Source: Bacillota bacterium (GTDB taxonomy: Bacteria; Bacillota; Clostridia; Lachnospirales; Lachnospiraceae). Taken from it: a stretch of DNA of 64,000 bases. Made by a program: the position numbers and the translations under genes. Shown one piece after another: positions 35,166 through 42,822 of the stretch. The notes beneath the pieces are model-generated. The model saw nothing but the letters and a program-made list of their open reading frames with translations. It was not told the DNA's origin and did no database searches. The stretch is taken from the NCBI GenBank assembly GCA_023439125.1, contig JAEXOU010000005.1, positions 806,001 through 870,000 on the forward strand. Reading direction: 5' to 3'. How positions within the stretch are numbered: position 1 is the stretch's first letter; each line of letters begins with the position of its first letter.

Positions 35166-35705
35166 CTATCTTATATACTTTCTTATCGTTTCATCACTCC
35201 ACACCTGTACCTCAATATATCTCTCCGGCCCAAATCTTCCATCCCCATTCCATATTTGTGGTAGACCATATTTCTCAATGAGTTTTAATATATCTTCATA
35301 CATATACAATTTTTTTCTATATTCTTTATTATCTTTTACACGTGGACTAAATGTAGGATGCATATCTCCATACGTAAAAGATAACGTAGCTAAATCAAAT
35401 TCTTCAATCGGAATCTTGATATAATCTGGTTGTTCAAACCATGTATATAGCCATGGGCATTCTTCCACAACCATATAATGTGGTGCATATCTTGTCATCT
35501 TACCACCCATCGATTGAAACAAGTCCCTAGCCATCTGTTCATAACCAAGACGGTCCTCGATATAGGTTGATTGACGTTGTGTAGCTTGTGCATTTGGACG
35601 CTCAGAGCGCAATTTATCTAATACTTGTTTTGCATCCTCTTGTGTGCAATCAGACAGATTGCGAAAAGCTCCATCGCGTTTATCAAAATAGTGATATAAG
35701 TACAT
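35166..35705 (-). CDS. Conserved-looking hypothetical protein, 179 residues
   Basis: No named family is recognised, although the compact sequence looks like a globular cytoplasmic protein. It is rich in aromatic residues and proline, with MYLYHYFDKRDGAFRNLSD at the start, HYMVVEECPWLYTWFEQPDY in the middle and GDGRFGPERYIEVQVWSDET near the end. No signal peptide or membrane helix is seen. GAGG lies 7 bases before the ATG. A family C repeat fragment abuts its stop codon. Confidence 0.7.
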   Translation of the reverse strand: MYLYHYFDKRDGAFRNLSDCTQEDAKQVLDKLRSERPNAQATQRQSTYIEDRLGYEQMARDLFQSMGGKMTRYAPHYMVVEECPWLYTWFEQPDYIKIPIEEFDLATLSFTYGDMHPTFSPRVKDNKEYRKKLYMYEDILKLIEKYGLPQIWNGDGRFGPERYIEVQVWSDETIRKYIR

Positions 35706-35767
35706 TAAAAAACCTCGCTTATCTTACGGATATTCTATTCTTACTTTAATCTATCTAACTCGTCTTA

Positions 35768-36472
35768 TTAACTTAATTTCTCCATCAACTCTGGTAGAGC
35801 CATATAATACTCCTTCGGCTTTTTGGGATTGACATATACTAGAACTTGCTTTCCAAGTAGGTCCGGAGGATCTTGATAAATATCTTGGCTTATGTAATGG
35901 GTTACTTCTCCTGTAAAGACATCTTCCTCCATTGCTTCTGCTCGGAAAGGATATTGTCCGTTAACTCTCATTTTAGAATTAACCTTACATCCAATAATCG
36001 TCGCATATACTTTACGTCCATCGATAAGTAGTTGTTTCTTTCGTTCTAGTGTTTTCTTTAGGTAAACATTGATTTCATAACAGGCTATGAAAAATATAAT
36101 TCCTAGGAAGCAAAAGAGAATAGGGTTTAAAAAAATCAAATCTTTCATTCGGATGTTGTTAGGATCTTCTGTATCATATAAAACTGTTAGTTCTTCTCCA
36201 ACATACCAATCTAATCTATACTCATTAATAATTGACTCATAAGCATTTTCATTTATGGAATAAGCTACTCGTACGTAGGAAGTACCATGTGGGGTTTCTC
36301 CTATTTTTTTATTCCTATTGATACTTTCAATAGTTGCTGTCGTGGTTTTCGCATTTCTATAAAATTGATAAGTGGATACTGTACTGTAAAACGAAACACA
36401 GAAAAAAACGACACAGAAGACCATAAACATGAGTTGACATAATCTTAATACTGAAGCATATTTATGTTCCAT
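35768..36472 (-). CDS. DUF3592-type membrane protein
   Basis: The 234-residue protein has an N-terminal membrane helix (LCQLMFMVFCVVFFCVSFYS) and a second helix at about 114-135. The intervening beta-rich segment AKTTTATIESINRNKKIGE with VAYSINENAYES and VGEELTVLYDTEDPNNIRM matches the DUF3592 pattern, which recurs weakly after helix two. Function is unknown in the family. Its start is 1 base beyond the stop of the preceding small gene, so it is the third gene of a small operon (37195 to 35768). Confidence 0.72.
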   Translation of the reverse strand: MEHKYASVLRLCQLMFMVFCVVFFCVSFYSTVSTYQFYRNAKTTTATIESINRNKKIGETPHGTSYVRVAYSINENAYESIINEYRLDWYVGEELTVLYDTEDPNNIRMKDLIFLNPILFCFLGIIFFIACYEINVYLKKTLERKKQLLIDGRKVYATIIGCKVNSKMRVNGQYPFRAEAMEEDVFTGEVTHYISQDIYQDPPDLLGKQVLVYVNPKKPKEYYMALPELMEKLS

Positions 36473-36473
36473 A

Positions 36474-36797
36474 CTAGTCTCCTTTATTTATTTCTCCAAT
36501 TGTAATTTGTTCTACCCCATATTCAATCGATAACTCTTCCAAATCTTTGTTTACCTTTTGTAATATCTTTGTAAGTTTATAATCAACAACGAGTTCTGGC
36601 AAAATATCTTTTACTTTTTGAAACTTAATCGCAATCTTTCCTATTTTTGCTTCAATCTTCGTGATTTGATTACATTCACTTCGCCCAACTGCTGATAATA
36701 TTCTATCGTAGTCTTCATTATTCACCTGTATCTTTATATTACAAAGTTTTATGTTACTATCCTTTTCACTTTTAATTTCAAATGATTTTTCGATCAT
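36474..36797 (-). CDS. Unrecognised 107-residue cytoplasmic protein
   Basis: No family is recognised. The protein has a beta-strand-rich first half (FEIKSEKDSNIKLCNIKIQV) and a lysine-rich helical second half (DYKLTKILQKVNKDLEELS). It has no membrane segment or cysteine motif. Its ATG overlaps the stop of the upstream gene by 4 bases, so the two proteins are probably made in fixed ratio. Confidence 0.6.
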   Translation of the reverse strand: MIEKSFEIKSEKDSNIKLCNIKIQVNNEDYDRILSAVGRSECNQITKIEAKIGKIAIKFQKVKDILPELVVDYKLTKILQKVNKDLEELSIEYGVEQITIGEINKGD

Positions 36798-37195
36798 AAT
36801 CGTTCCCCAGAAATTGTTTCATCAATAATCTCGACACGACCTAAACTCAATCCATAAGAAGTAAGTTTTTTACTAAGCAACTCTTGAATCTGAGGACTTT
36901 TAAGAATCATCTGAATTAGCTCTTCCTTGATTGAAGTAGGAAATACTTGTACCGCTGATTTCACAGCATCAACGGTCAGATTCTTTTCTTGATATAATAA
37001 TTCTATGATTGACATCAGTAAGGAATTCGTTTGCATCTTCTTCTCTGAATTCATACTTTGATACAACTTCTCCAAAACAATTGGAAGAACATACTCCAAA
37101 ATTTGATTGTAATTCACCTCGGTTAGTTCTACAATGATTTGACCAAGATTATCAAATGTATCATTTGATTGTAAATTTGTTTTTACTTTAATCAT
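36794..37195 (-). CDS. Unrecognised 133-residue helical protein
   Basis: Mostly helical: VNYNQILEYVLPIVLEKLYQSM, then NSLLMSIIELLYQEKNLTVDAVKSAV. Its C-terminal strand LSLGRVEIIDETISGERL parallels that of its neighbour (YGVEQITIGEINKGD), which hints that the two may be distantly related or assemble together; this is inference. AGGAGGAGCA precedes the ATG. It is the first gene of the three-gene unit ending at 35768. The 130 bases upstream hold a family C repeat only. Confidence 0.6.
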   Translation of the reverse strand: MIKVKTNLQSNDTFDNLGQIIVELTEVNYNQILEYVLPIVLEKLYQSMNSEKKMQTNSLLMSIIELLYQEKNLTVDAVKSAVQVFPTSIKEELIQMILKSPQIQELLSKKLTSYGLSLGRVEIIDETISGERL

Positions 37196-37318
37196 TGCTC
37201 CTCCTAAAACAAATCAATACAATAACTTTTTATTGATTACTTCTTCTTTATTATATATCAATATGTAGCAATAATCTACCATTTTATAGTAAACTATGGT
37301 TTATTTTAACTTAACTTC

Positions 37319-37524
37319 ACTCGTCATTTTGCCATCTTAGACTTGCTAAAAATGGGATGAGAAACATAATTCAGAAGCATACTGTTATGAAGTCGTCGGT
37401 ACTTAGGGCCTGTACTTTAGGCCCTTATGTACCGCTTAGAACTTCATTCAAGCGAAAGCGTGTTGCGGATGAATTATGTTTCTCATCCCATACTCAAAAC
37501 ATTTCTTTATGCAAAATGACGTCA
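37319..37524. repeat. Palindromic element, family C, full copy spanning a stop codon
   Basis: CGTCATTTTGC at 37321 pairs with GCAAAATGACG at 37511-37521. Inner arms TGGGATGAGAAACATAATTC and GAATTATGTTTCTCATCCCA are exact complements, and the centre is AGGGCCTgtactttAGGCCCT. The stop codon and last nine or so codons of the YlxP-like gene lie inside the right arm. Confidence 0.85.
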
Positions 37525-37781
37525 ATGATCTCTGCATCTGTATTCTCTTCTATGAATTGAATCACTTCTTCTATATGGGAATCTGCCTGTGCAGCCGTCT
37601 GACAAATACCTGCGATACCTATAACTACATTCTGGTGAATATCCTGGTCACTAATTTCTGCAACTGAGATATTAAACTTGTTCTGTAGCTTTGCAATCAA
37701 GCTCTTAATAACCATACGCTTTTCTTTTAACGAATGTACCCAGGAAGCCCTTAACTTTACCTGCATAATATAGACTCTCAT
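37494..37781 (-). CDS. DUF503 family protein (YlxP-like)
   Basis: The ATG at 37781 is fixed by GAGGTGAAAAAT; the result is 95 residues, the usual size. MRVYIMQVKLRASWVHSLKEKRMVIKSLIAKLQNKFNISVAEI shows the family core (H-S-L-K-E-K-R, first 19 residues and onward). YlxP is encoded in the nusA-infB-rbfA cluster in Bacillus and is thought to be ribosome-linked. Here it follows the GTPase-NYN gene by 79 bases. The C-terminal residues DVILHKEMF are encoded by the end of a palindromic repeat element. Confidence 0.85.
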   Translation of the reverse strand: MRVYIMQVKLRASWVHSLKEKRMVIKSLIAKLQNKFNISVAEISDQDIHQNVVIGIAGICQTAAQADSHIEEVIQFIEENTDAEIIDVILHKEMF

Positions 37782-37860
37782 ATTTTTCACCTCATAATTA
37801 TTACATCTACTGTTATTCTTTAGCAAATTCATTCATAATATAACCATTCCGTAATAATAT

Positions 37861-40512
37861 TTAGTTTTCCCCATTGCGAATACGTTCAATCTTATTTGCA
37901 ATATGATCTGATACATGATCAAATAAATAAGTTCGTCCAGAGGTTGCAGAATTCAGATAATTTTCCTGAATTAAGCGGCTAGTTTCTTTCATCTCTTTCC
38001 AAAAATCACGTGCTGATAATAACCCACATCCCTTACTACGAATAATCATTTGCTCCACGCCATCCGAAGTAGCAACTGTGATGCGATACTTCGAACTATG
38101 ATTATGAGCAAACTTTTCGATATACTGATCTGCGGTTTCTGCTTCTTTCGTATAAACAACTAGAATATTATGATATTCGAGCAATTCCGTAGGATGATCT
38201 TTGAGCTTGTATGCATCAAAAACTAGGATAACATTACATTGATAAAGCCCTTGATAGTTACATAAGATATCCATTAATTTCTGTGCAGCTCCATCCATAT
38301 TAATATTTGCTAATTCTCTTAATTCTTCGTCTGCAAACAAAACATTATATCCATCTACTAACAGATATTCCTCTTTCGGTTCTTCTGTCTTATATCTTCT
38401 TACTACTGGTTCTAACGAGGTATCAATTCGTTTCGTATATCTTTTTTTAGTAGAATTCAAACCATCCTTCCGATTTGCATAAAACGTACGATTCAAGATT
38501 TGATCAATCTCATCCGTTCCAATCCACTCTTCCTCACGTTTAAAATCTGAAGTTTGTAAAGCGTCCATACGGTTTTGATTCAACTCTGCCAAGCCTTCAA
38601 GATGCATGTAATCCTTTACGCAATCCCAGCTTACTGTAAATCCAGCCCCATGAGCACAAAAAACAGAGCCTGTTGGATTTTCTAAATCACGTTCAGAGTC
38701 ATACCCGACCTCTGCAATCACTTGCTCTGAATTATGACACTTTCCATAGCCTAGATACCGATAAGATAACCTTCCATTCCCTCGTGTATACGCAGTAACC
38801 TCTCGCTGATAATTTTGCATTGTAGAGACTGGTGCATTTCCAGTAAGCACTGTTAAACCATTTTCAACTTGTTCAATTTTACAAGTACCATACATATTCT
38901 CAATGTCTAACATCGCACGACCAAGCATTGTTTCAGGTATCTCAAGCCGAAATTCATAATATGGTTCTAGTAAAATTGATGTTGCTTGCTTCAACCCTTG
39001 TCGAACGGCTCGATATGTCGCCTGTCGAAAATCCCCACCTTCTGTATGTTTTTGATGAGCGCGACCTGCAATTAACGTAATTCTCATATCAGTAATTGCT
39101 GCGCCAACTAACACACCTTTATGTTCCTTTTCCATGAGATGGGTTAACACAAGCCTCTGCCAATTTCGATCGAGCAAATCCTCACTGCAATCAGTTGCAA
39201 ATTGTAATCCACTTCCTTGCTCTAATGGCTCTAATAGTAAATGAACTTCAGCATAATGACGTAATGGTTCAAAATGTCCAACCCCTTCTACTGGTTCTGC
39301 AATCGTTTCCTTGTATACAATACTACCAGTACCAAACTCAATCTCGACTCCAAATCGTTCGAATACAATGCATTTTAGTACTTCTGTTTGTACCTCTCCC
39401 ATGATTTGAACTTGAATTGACTTTGTTTCTTCCTCCCAAACAATATGAAGTTCAGGGATTTCTTCTTCTAATAGTCGAAATTTTGGGAGCATTGCCGCTG
39501 CATCACAATCATCTGGCAATAAAATCTTATAATTTAAAACAGGAGCTAACAATGGAGCTCCTGTTGCCTGTTCAATTCCAAGCCCTTCTCCAGCTCGTGT
39601 CTGTGTTAATCCTGTAACAGCACAGATATTCCCTGCGTCCAACTCATTTACCGTTTCATATTTTTCACCAGAATAAATACGAATCTGATTGATTTTTTCC
39701 TGTTGATTCGTCAATACCTGTTTTACTTTCATTACTCCACCAGTAATTTTTAAATAAGTCAAGCGATTACCTTGCTCATCTCTGGCAATCTTAAACACCT
39801 TTGCACCAAATTCCTCAGGATACCAAGGTTCACTCGTATAAGTTTCTAGCCCGTGTAGAAATGCCTCAACTCCAGTTAATTTAAGTGCAGAACCAAAATA
39901 ACAAGGAAATATTTTACGTGTTCGTATAAAACGATTAATATCTTCCTGCTTTATTTTTGAAGTTTCCAAAAATTGTTCTAATAGGTTTTCGTCACAGGTA
40001 GCGATATTTTCAAAAAATTCGTTCGATTGATCATTGGAAAAATCAATGCACTCCGAATTCAATTCTTTCTTTAAATGAGCTAATATTGTATCTTTATCAG
40101 TCCCATCCTGATCCATTTTATTTACAAATAAAAATACAGGAACTCGATATTTTGATAACAAATACCACAAGGTCTTTGTATGACCTTGAACTCCATCTGC
40201 CCCACTAATCACTAAAATTGCATAGTCTAATACTTGTAGGGTACGCTCCATTTCTGCAGAAAAATCAACATGACCAGGAGTATCTAATAATGTGATATTC
40301 ATATGTTGTAAATTAATTCTCGCTTGTTTTGAAAAGATCGTGATCCCTCTAGCCCTTTCAAGGGCATAAGTATCTAAAAAAGTATTCCCATGGTCTACTC
40401 TACCCAATTTACGGATGTTTCCGCTTAGATATAACATACTTTCAGATAAAGTTGTCTTTCCTGCATCAACATGTGCCATCGCACCGATTACAACATTTTT
40501 TTCTCTACTCAT
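37861..40512 (-). CDS. TetM/EF-G-like translational GTPase fused to a YacP/Rae1-like NYN nuclease
   Basis: The 883-residue protein joins two machines. Residues 1 to about 640 are a ribosomal-protection-type translation factor: P-loop GAMAHVDAGKTTLSESML, RGITIFSKQA (switch I), LLDTPGHVDFSAEMERTL (G3), FVNKMDQDG (G4), then EF-G domains II-V. Residues 714-883 are a NYN domain: YLLVDGYNVLFADEEL, ILVFDAYK, KEAETADQYIEKFA and VATSDGVEQMI supply the acidic residues. The basic C-terminal tail resembles Rae1, which cuts mRNA in the ribosomal A site. GAGGAG 9 bases before the ATG at 40512 sets the start, which overlaps an upstream ORF. Tetracycline resistance is possible but not shown. Confidence 0.85.
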   Translation of the reverse strand: MSREKNVVIGAMAHVDAGKTTLSESMLYLSGNIRKLGRVDHGNTFLDTYALERARGITIFSKQARINLQHMNITLLDTPGHVDFSAEMERTLQVLDYAILVISGADGVQGHTKTLWYLLSKYRVPVFLFVNKMDQDGTDKDTILAHLKKELNSECIDFSNDQSNEFFENIATCDENLLEQFLETSKIKQEDINRFIRTRKIFPCYFGSALKLTGVEAFLHGLETYTSEPWYPEEFGAKVFKIARDEQGNRLTYLKITGGVMKVKQVLTNQQEKINQIRIYSGEKYETVNELDAGNICAVTGLTQTRAGEGLGIEQATGAPLLAPVLNYKILLPDDCDAAAMLPKFRLLEEEIPELHIVWEEETKSIQVQIMGEVQTEVLKCIVFERFGVEIEFGTGSIVYKETIAEPVEGVGHFEPLRHYAEVHLLLEPLEQGSGLQFATDCSEDLLDRNWQRLVLTHLMEKEHKGVLVGAAITDMRITLIAGRAHQKHTEGGDFRQATYRAVRQGLKQATSILLEPYYEFRLEIPETMLGRAMLDIENMYGTCKIEQVENGLTVLTGNAPVSTMQNYQREVTAYTRGNGRLSYRYLGYGKCHNSEQVIAEVGYDSERDLENPTGSVFCAHGAGFTVSWDCVKDYMHLEGLAELNQNRMDALQTSDFKREEEWIGTDEIDQILNRTFYANRKDGLNSTKKRYTKRIDTSLEPVVRRYKTEEPKEEYLLVDGYNVLFADEELRELANINMDGAAQKLMDILCNYQGLYQCNVILVFDAYKLKDHPTELLEYHNILVVYTKEAETADQYIEKFAHNHSSKYRITVATSDGVEQMIIRSKGCGLLSARDFWKEMKETSRLIQENYLNSATSGRTYLFDHVSDHIANKIERIRNGEN

Positions 40513-40573
40513 AATGTTGTTCTCCTCTGTTGACACATACATGTGCCATCACACCAACACATACATGTTTCAT
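40505..40573 (-). CDS. Upstream ORF of 22 codons overlapping the GTPase-NYN start
   Basis: ATG at 40573 is preceded by AGGAGG at 9 bases. The frame reads MKHVCVGVMAHV, then CVNRGEQHYE, and stops at TAG (40507-40505) inside the second and third codons of the GTPase gene (ATGAGTAG). Its K-x-V-x-x-G-x-M-A-H-V matches the GTPase N-terminus KNVVIGAMAHV, and the two ribosome-site regions also match (GGAGGACAACAACGATGA against GGAGAACAACATTATGA). It therefore looks like a tandem duplication of the gene start. Short leader peptides regulate tet(M) and erm genes, so a regulatory role is plausible but unproven. Confidence 0.65.
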   Translation of the reverse strand: MKHVCVGVMAHVCVNRGEQHYE

Positions 40574-40610
40574 CGTTGTTGTCCTCCTGTGGTGACCTCA
40601 TTTTCCATTG

Positions 40611-40898
40611 TTACTTTTTCCTTTTTCTTATAACCTTTATCAAAATTGTGATACAAGATATAAGGGCAGTAGCAATTGCCAGGAAGCCTATCACATATTT
40701 CTTCCATGAACTCTTGCTCTTTTTTAATTTCTCTAATTCAACCAAATCACCGGTAAGTTGTTCATATTCTGCTTCAATATTTTTTTTATATTCGATATCG
40801 GTATCATCTGATAAATTCACTACTTCTATCTCAATCTCAGACATCCGCTCTTTGATTTCTTTGATTTCTTTTCGTAAACTTCTCTTTTCGTCTTCCAT
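40611..40898 (-). CDS. Small coiled-coil, tail-anchored membrane protein
   Basis: Starting at the ATG at 40898 (GGAG 5 bases upstream) gives 95 residues. The first 65 are highly charged and heptad-like (KRSLRKEIKEIKERMSEIEI, later EYEQLTGDLVELEKLKKSK), a likely coiled coil. A C-terminal helix (YVIGFLAIATALISCITILI) is followed by KVIRKRKK, a tail anchor with basic end. No family is recognised. It lies between efp and the GTPase-NYN gene, 37 bases before the upstream ORF, and is probably co-transcribed with it. Confidence 0.65.
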   Translation of the reverse strand: MEDEKRSLRKEIKEIKERMSEIEIEVVNLSDDTDIEYKKNIEAEYEQLTGDLVELEKLKKSKSSWKKYVIGFLAIATALISCITILIKVIRKRKK

Positions 40899-40930
40899 AT
40901 AAGCTCCTATCATACCTTCAAACTTAATCA

Positions 40931-40973
40931 AAAACCCCTCTGATTTACCAGCATTCTAGTAACCAAAGGGGTT
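40931..40973 (-). terminator. Terminator after efp
   Basis: On the minus strand AACCCCT-TTGGTTAC pairs imperfectly with GTAAATCAG-AGGGGTT and is followed by TTTTTGATT. It lies 17 bases past the efp stop at 40990 and just before the coiled-coil gene. Confidence 0.65.
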
Positions 40974-40989
40974 CGTTTTGTCTTAACTA

Positions 40990-41547
40990 TTAAACTCTCT
41001 TCATGTATTCGCCAGTACGTGTATCAATCTGAATTGTTTCACCCTGGTTAACGAATAATGGAACATAAACTGTAGCTCCAGTCTCAACAACTGCTGGCTT
41101 AGTAGCACCTTGTGCTGTGTTACCTGCAAAGCCTGGTTCAGTTTCAGTAATCTGTAATTCAACGAACAACGGAGGTTCAATTGCAAATACCTGACCACCA
41201 TGAGAAAGCATCTTAACCATCTCATTTTCCTTAACAAACTTTAAAGAATCACCGATAGACTCTTCATTTAATGCAAACTGATCATAAGTTTCTGTATTCA
41301 TGAAATGATATAATTCACCATCATTATACAAATATTGCATTTCAGATCTATCAATATGAGCCTGAGGGAATTTTTCTGTTGGACGGAATGTTCTTTCTGT
41401 AACACCACCATCTTTAATATTTCTTAATTTTGTTCTAACAAAAGCTGCGCCTTTACCTGGCTTTACATGTTGAAAATCAATTACTTGATAAACAGTATTG
41501 TCAATCTCTAATGTAATGCCATTTCTGAAATCGCCTGCTGATACCAT
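40990..41547 (-). CDS. efp: Elongation factor P
   Basis: The 185-residue protein has the three beta domains of EF-P. The N-terminal loop is VKPGKGAAFVRTKLRN, in which the lysine of PGKGAA is the modification or ribosome-contact site; domain II reads MQYLYNDGELYHFMNTETYD, and domain III ends FVNQGETIQIDTRTGEYMKRV, the EF-P C-terminal signature. It relieves stalling at proline runs. AAGGAGGATTATTTT precedes the ATG. It follows pepP as in Bacillus. Confidence 0.97.
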   Translation of the reverse strand: MVSAGDFRNGITLEIDNTVYQVIDFQHVKPGKGAAFVRTKLRNIKDGGVTERTFRPTEKFPQAHIDRSEMQYLYNDGELYHFMNTETYDQFALNEESIGDSLKFVKENEMVKMLSHGGQVFAIEPPLFVELQITETEPGFAGNTAQGATKPAVVETGATVYVPLFVNQGETIQIDTRTGEYMKRV

Positions 41548-41568
41548 AAAATAATCCTCCTTAAAATC

Positions 41569-41589
41569 AATATAGCTAATTGCTATATT
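41569..41589 (-). promoter_or_regulatory. 5' leader hairpin of efp
   Basis: AATATAGC and GCTATATT pair perfectly around TAATT, in the untranslated leader 22 bases before the efp start and just upstream of the ribosome site. It may influence mRNA stability or translation. Confidence 0.4.
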
Positions 41590-41601
41590 AAACTACATTT
41601 T

Positions 41602-41630
41602 AGTTTATCGTATTTATGCGTTTTTTTCAA
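41602..41630 (-). promoter_or_regulatory. Candidate sigma-A promoter of efp
   Basis: On the minus strand TTGAAA (41625-41630), a 17-base spacer and TAAACT (41602-41607) stand 55 bases before the efp start. The match to TTGACA/TATAAT is fair and the spacing ideal, giving efp its own transcript. Confidence 0.5.
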
Positions 41631-41658
41631 CTATTTTTTATCAAATATTACATACTTT

Positions 41659-42732
41659 TTAAAAATTTAGTTCAATTAAATCTTTTGGTGAATTGGTGAA
41701 GTTGATACAGCCATCTTTTGTTACTACAACAAGGTCTTCGATTCGAACACCACCAAAATCTTTCACATATATTCCTGGTTCCACTGTTAATGTCATATTT
41801 TCTCCAATGATCTCTTCTGCTTTCATCGATGCGCGAGGAGATTCATGGATAAATAAACCGACGCTATGTCCAAGACCGTGGCCAAAGCATCCTTCATAAC
41901 CAGCTTCATAAATAATATCACGTGCAATTTTGTCTACAGCCATTCCCTTCATTCCAGCCTTTAACTGTTCCAGTACTGCAAGCTGTGCTTTTAACACCGT
42001 ATGATATATCTTCTTTTGTTCTTCACTTGCCTTACCAACCACAATTGTTCTTGTCATATCAGAACAATAGCCATGATAAATGCATCCAAAATCAAGCGTT
42101 ACGAAGTCACCGACTTCGATCTTTTTATGAGATGGAACTGCATGAGGCATTGAGGAATTAATACCAGAAGCAACGATTGGATCAAAGGAGATACCTTCCG
42201 CTCCATTTGTCTTTAATAAATACTCAATTTTAGCTGCAATCTCAAGTTCAGTTACACCAGGCTTAATTTCTTCAAGGATTTTTGTAAATACAACATCTCC
42301 GATATGCTCAGCCTGTTTAATATATCCTAATTCTTCTTCTGTCTTCACCATACGTAACGAATCGAGCTGACTACTATAAGGAATTAATGAAATTGAACCA
42401 AATTCACTTAGATAATTGCTGTAAGTCGAGTAACTTGTCTCTTTCTCATCAAAAGCAACACGTGTAACTTCTTGCTTCTTTATAAAATTCGCAATGCTCT
42501 TTGCATAGCCAATTTGCTCAATATCTTTTACTTCAAAACCTTGTGCTTGTGCTTGTGCCTGATACACATATCGAAAATCAGTAAAAATAATCTTGTCGGT
42601 TTTCGTAATAACTGCGATACCAGTATCACCACAATATCCTGTAATATATCGCATACTGTGACGATTCGAAACTAATATTGCTTCACAGTTCATTTGATCC
42701 ATTATTTCATACACTTTTTCTAAAATTCCCAT
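41659..42732 (-). CDS. pepP: Xaa-Pro aminopeptidase (M24 family)
   Basis: A 357-residue pita-bread metallopeptidase removing N-terminal residues before proline. An N-terminal creatinase-like domain (residues 1-125) precedes the catalytic domain. Metal ligands lie in VTLDFGCIYHGYCSDMTRTI, GHGLGHSVGLFIHESP, and TVEPGIYVKDFGGVRIED. GGAGTTTGTT precedes the ATG. The pepP-efp pair, with aroQ upstream, is conserved across Firmicutes. Confidence 0.93.
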   Translation of the reverse strand: MGILEKVYEIMDQMNCEAILVSNRHSMRYITGYCGDTGIAVITKTDKIIFTDFRYVYQAQAQAQGFEVKDIEQIGYAKSIANFIKKQEVTRVAFDEKETSYSTYSNYLSEFGSISLIPYSSQLDSLRMVKTEEELGYIKQAEHIGDVVFTKILEEIKPGVTELEIAAKIEYLLKTNGAEGISFDPIVASGINSSMPHAVPSHKKIEVGDFVTLDFGCIYHGYCSDMTRTIVVGKASEEQKKIYHTVLKAQLAVLEQLKAGMKGMAVDKIARDIIYEAGYEGCFGHGLGHSVGLFIHESPRASMKAEEIIGENMTLTVEPGIYVKDFGGVRIEDLVVVTKDGCINFTNSPKDLIELNF

Positions 42733-42822
42733 AACAAACTCCTAATCTTATCCTTATTCTATAGTATATCTAAAACATCAACTTTTCTTACTAGTACATT
42801 CTTCAAACTGTTTGTTTACATC

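Noticed and set aside
37861..40512. Calling the GTPase-NYN gene a tetracycline resistance determinant
   Set aside because: The family resemblance is to ribosomal protection proteins in general; the NYN fusion and chromosomal context give no direct evidence for drug resistance.
40543..40902. Plus-strand frame of 119 codons opposite the coiled-coil gene
   Set aside because: It lacks a ribosome site and lies opposite a gene with a good site and a sensible coiled-coil plus anchor structure.
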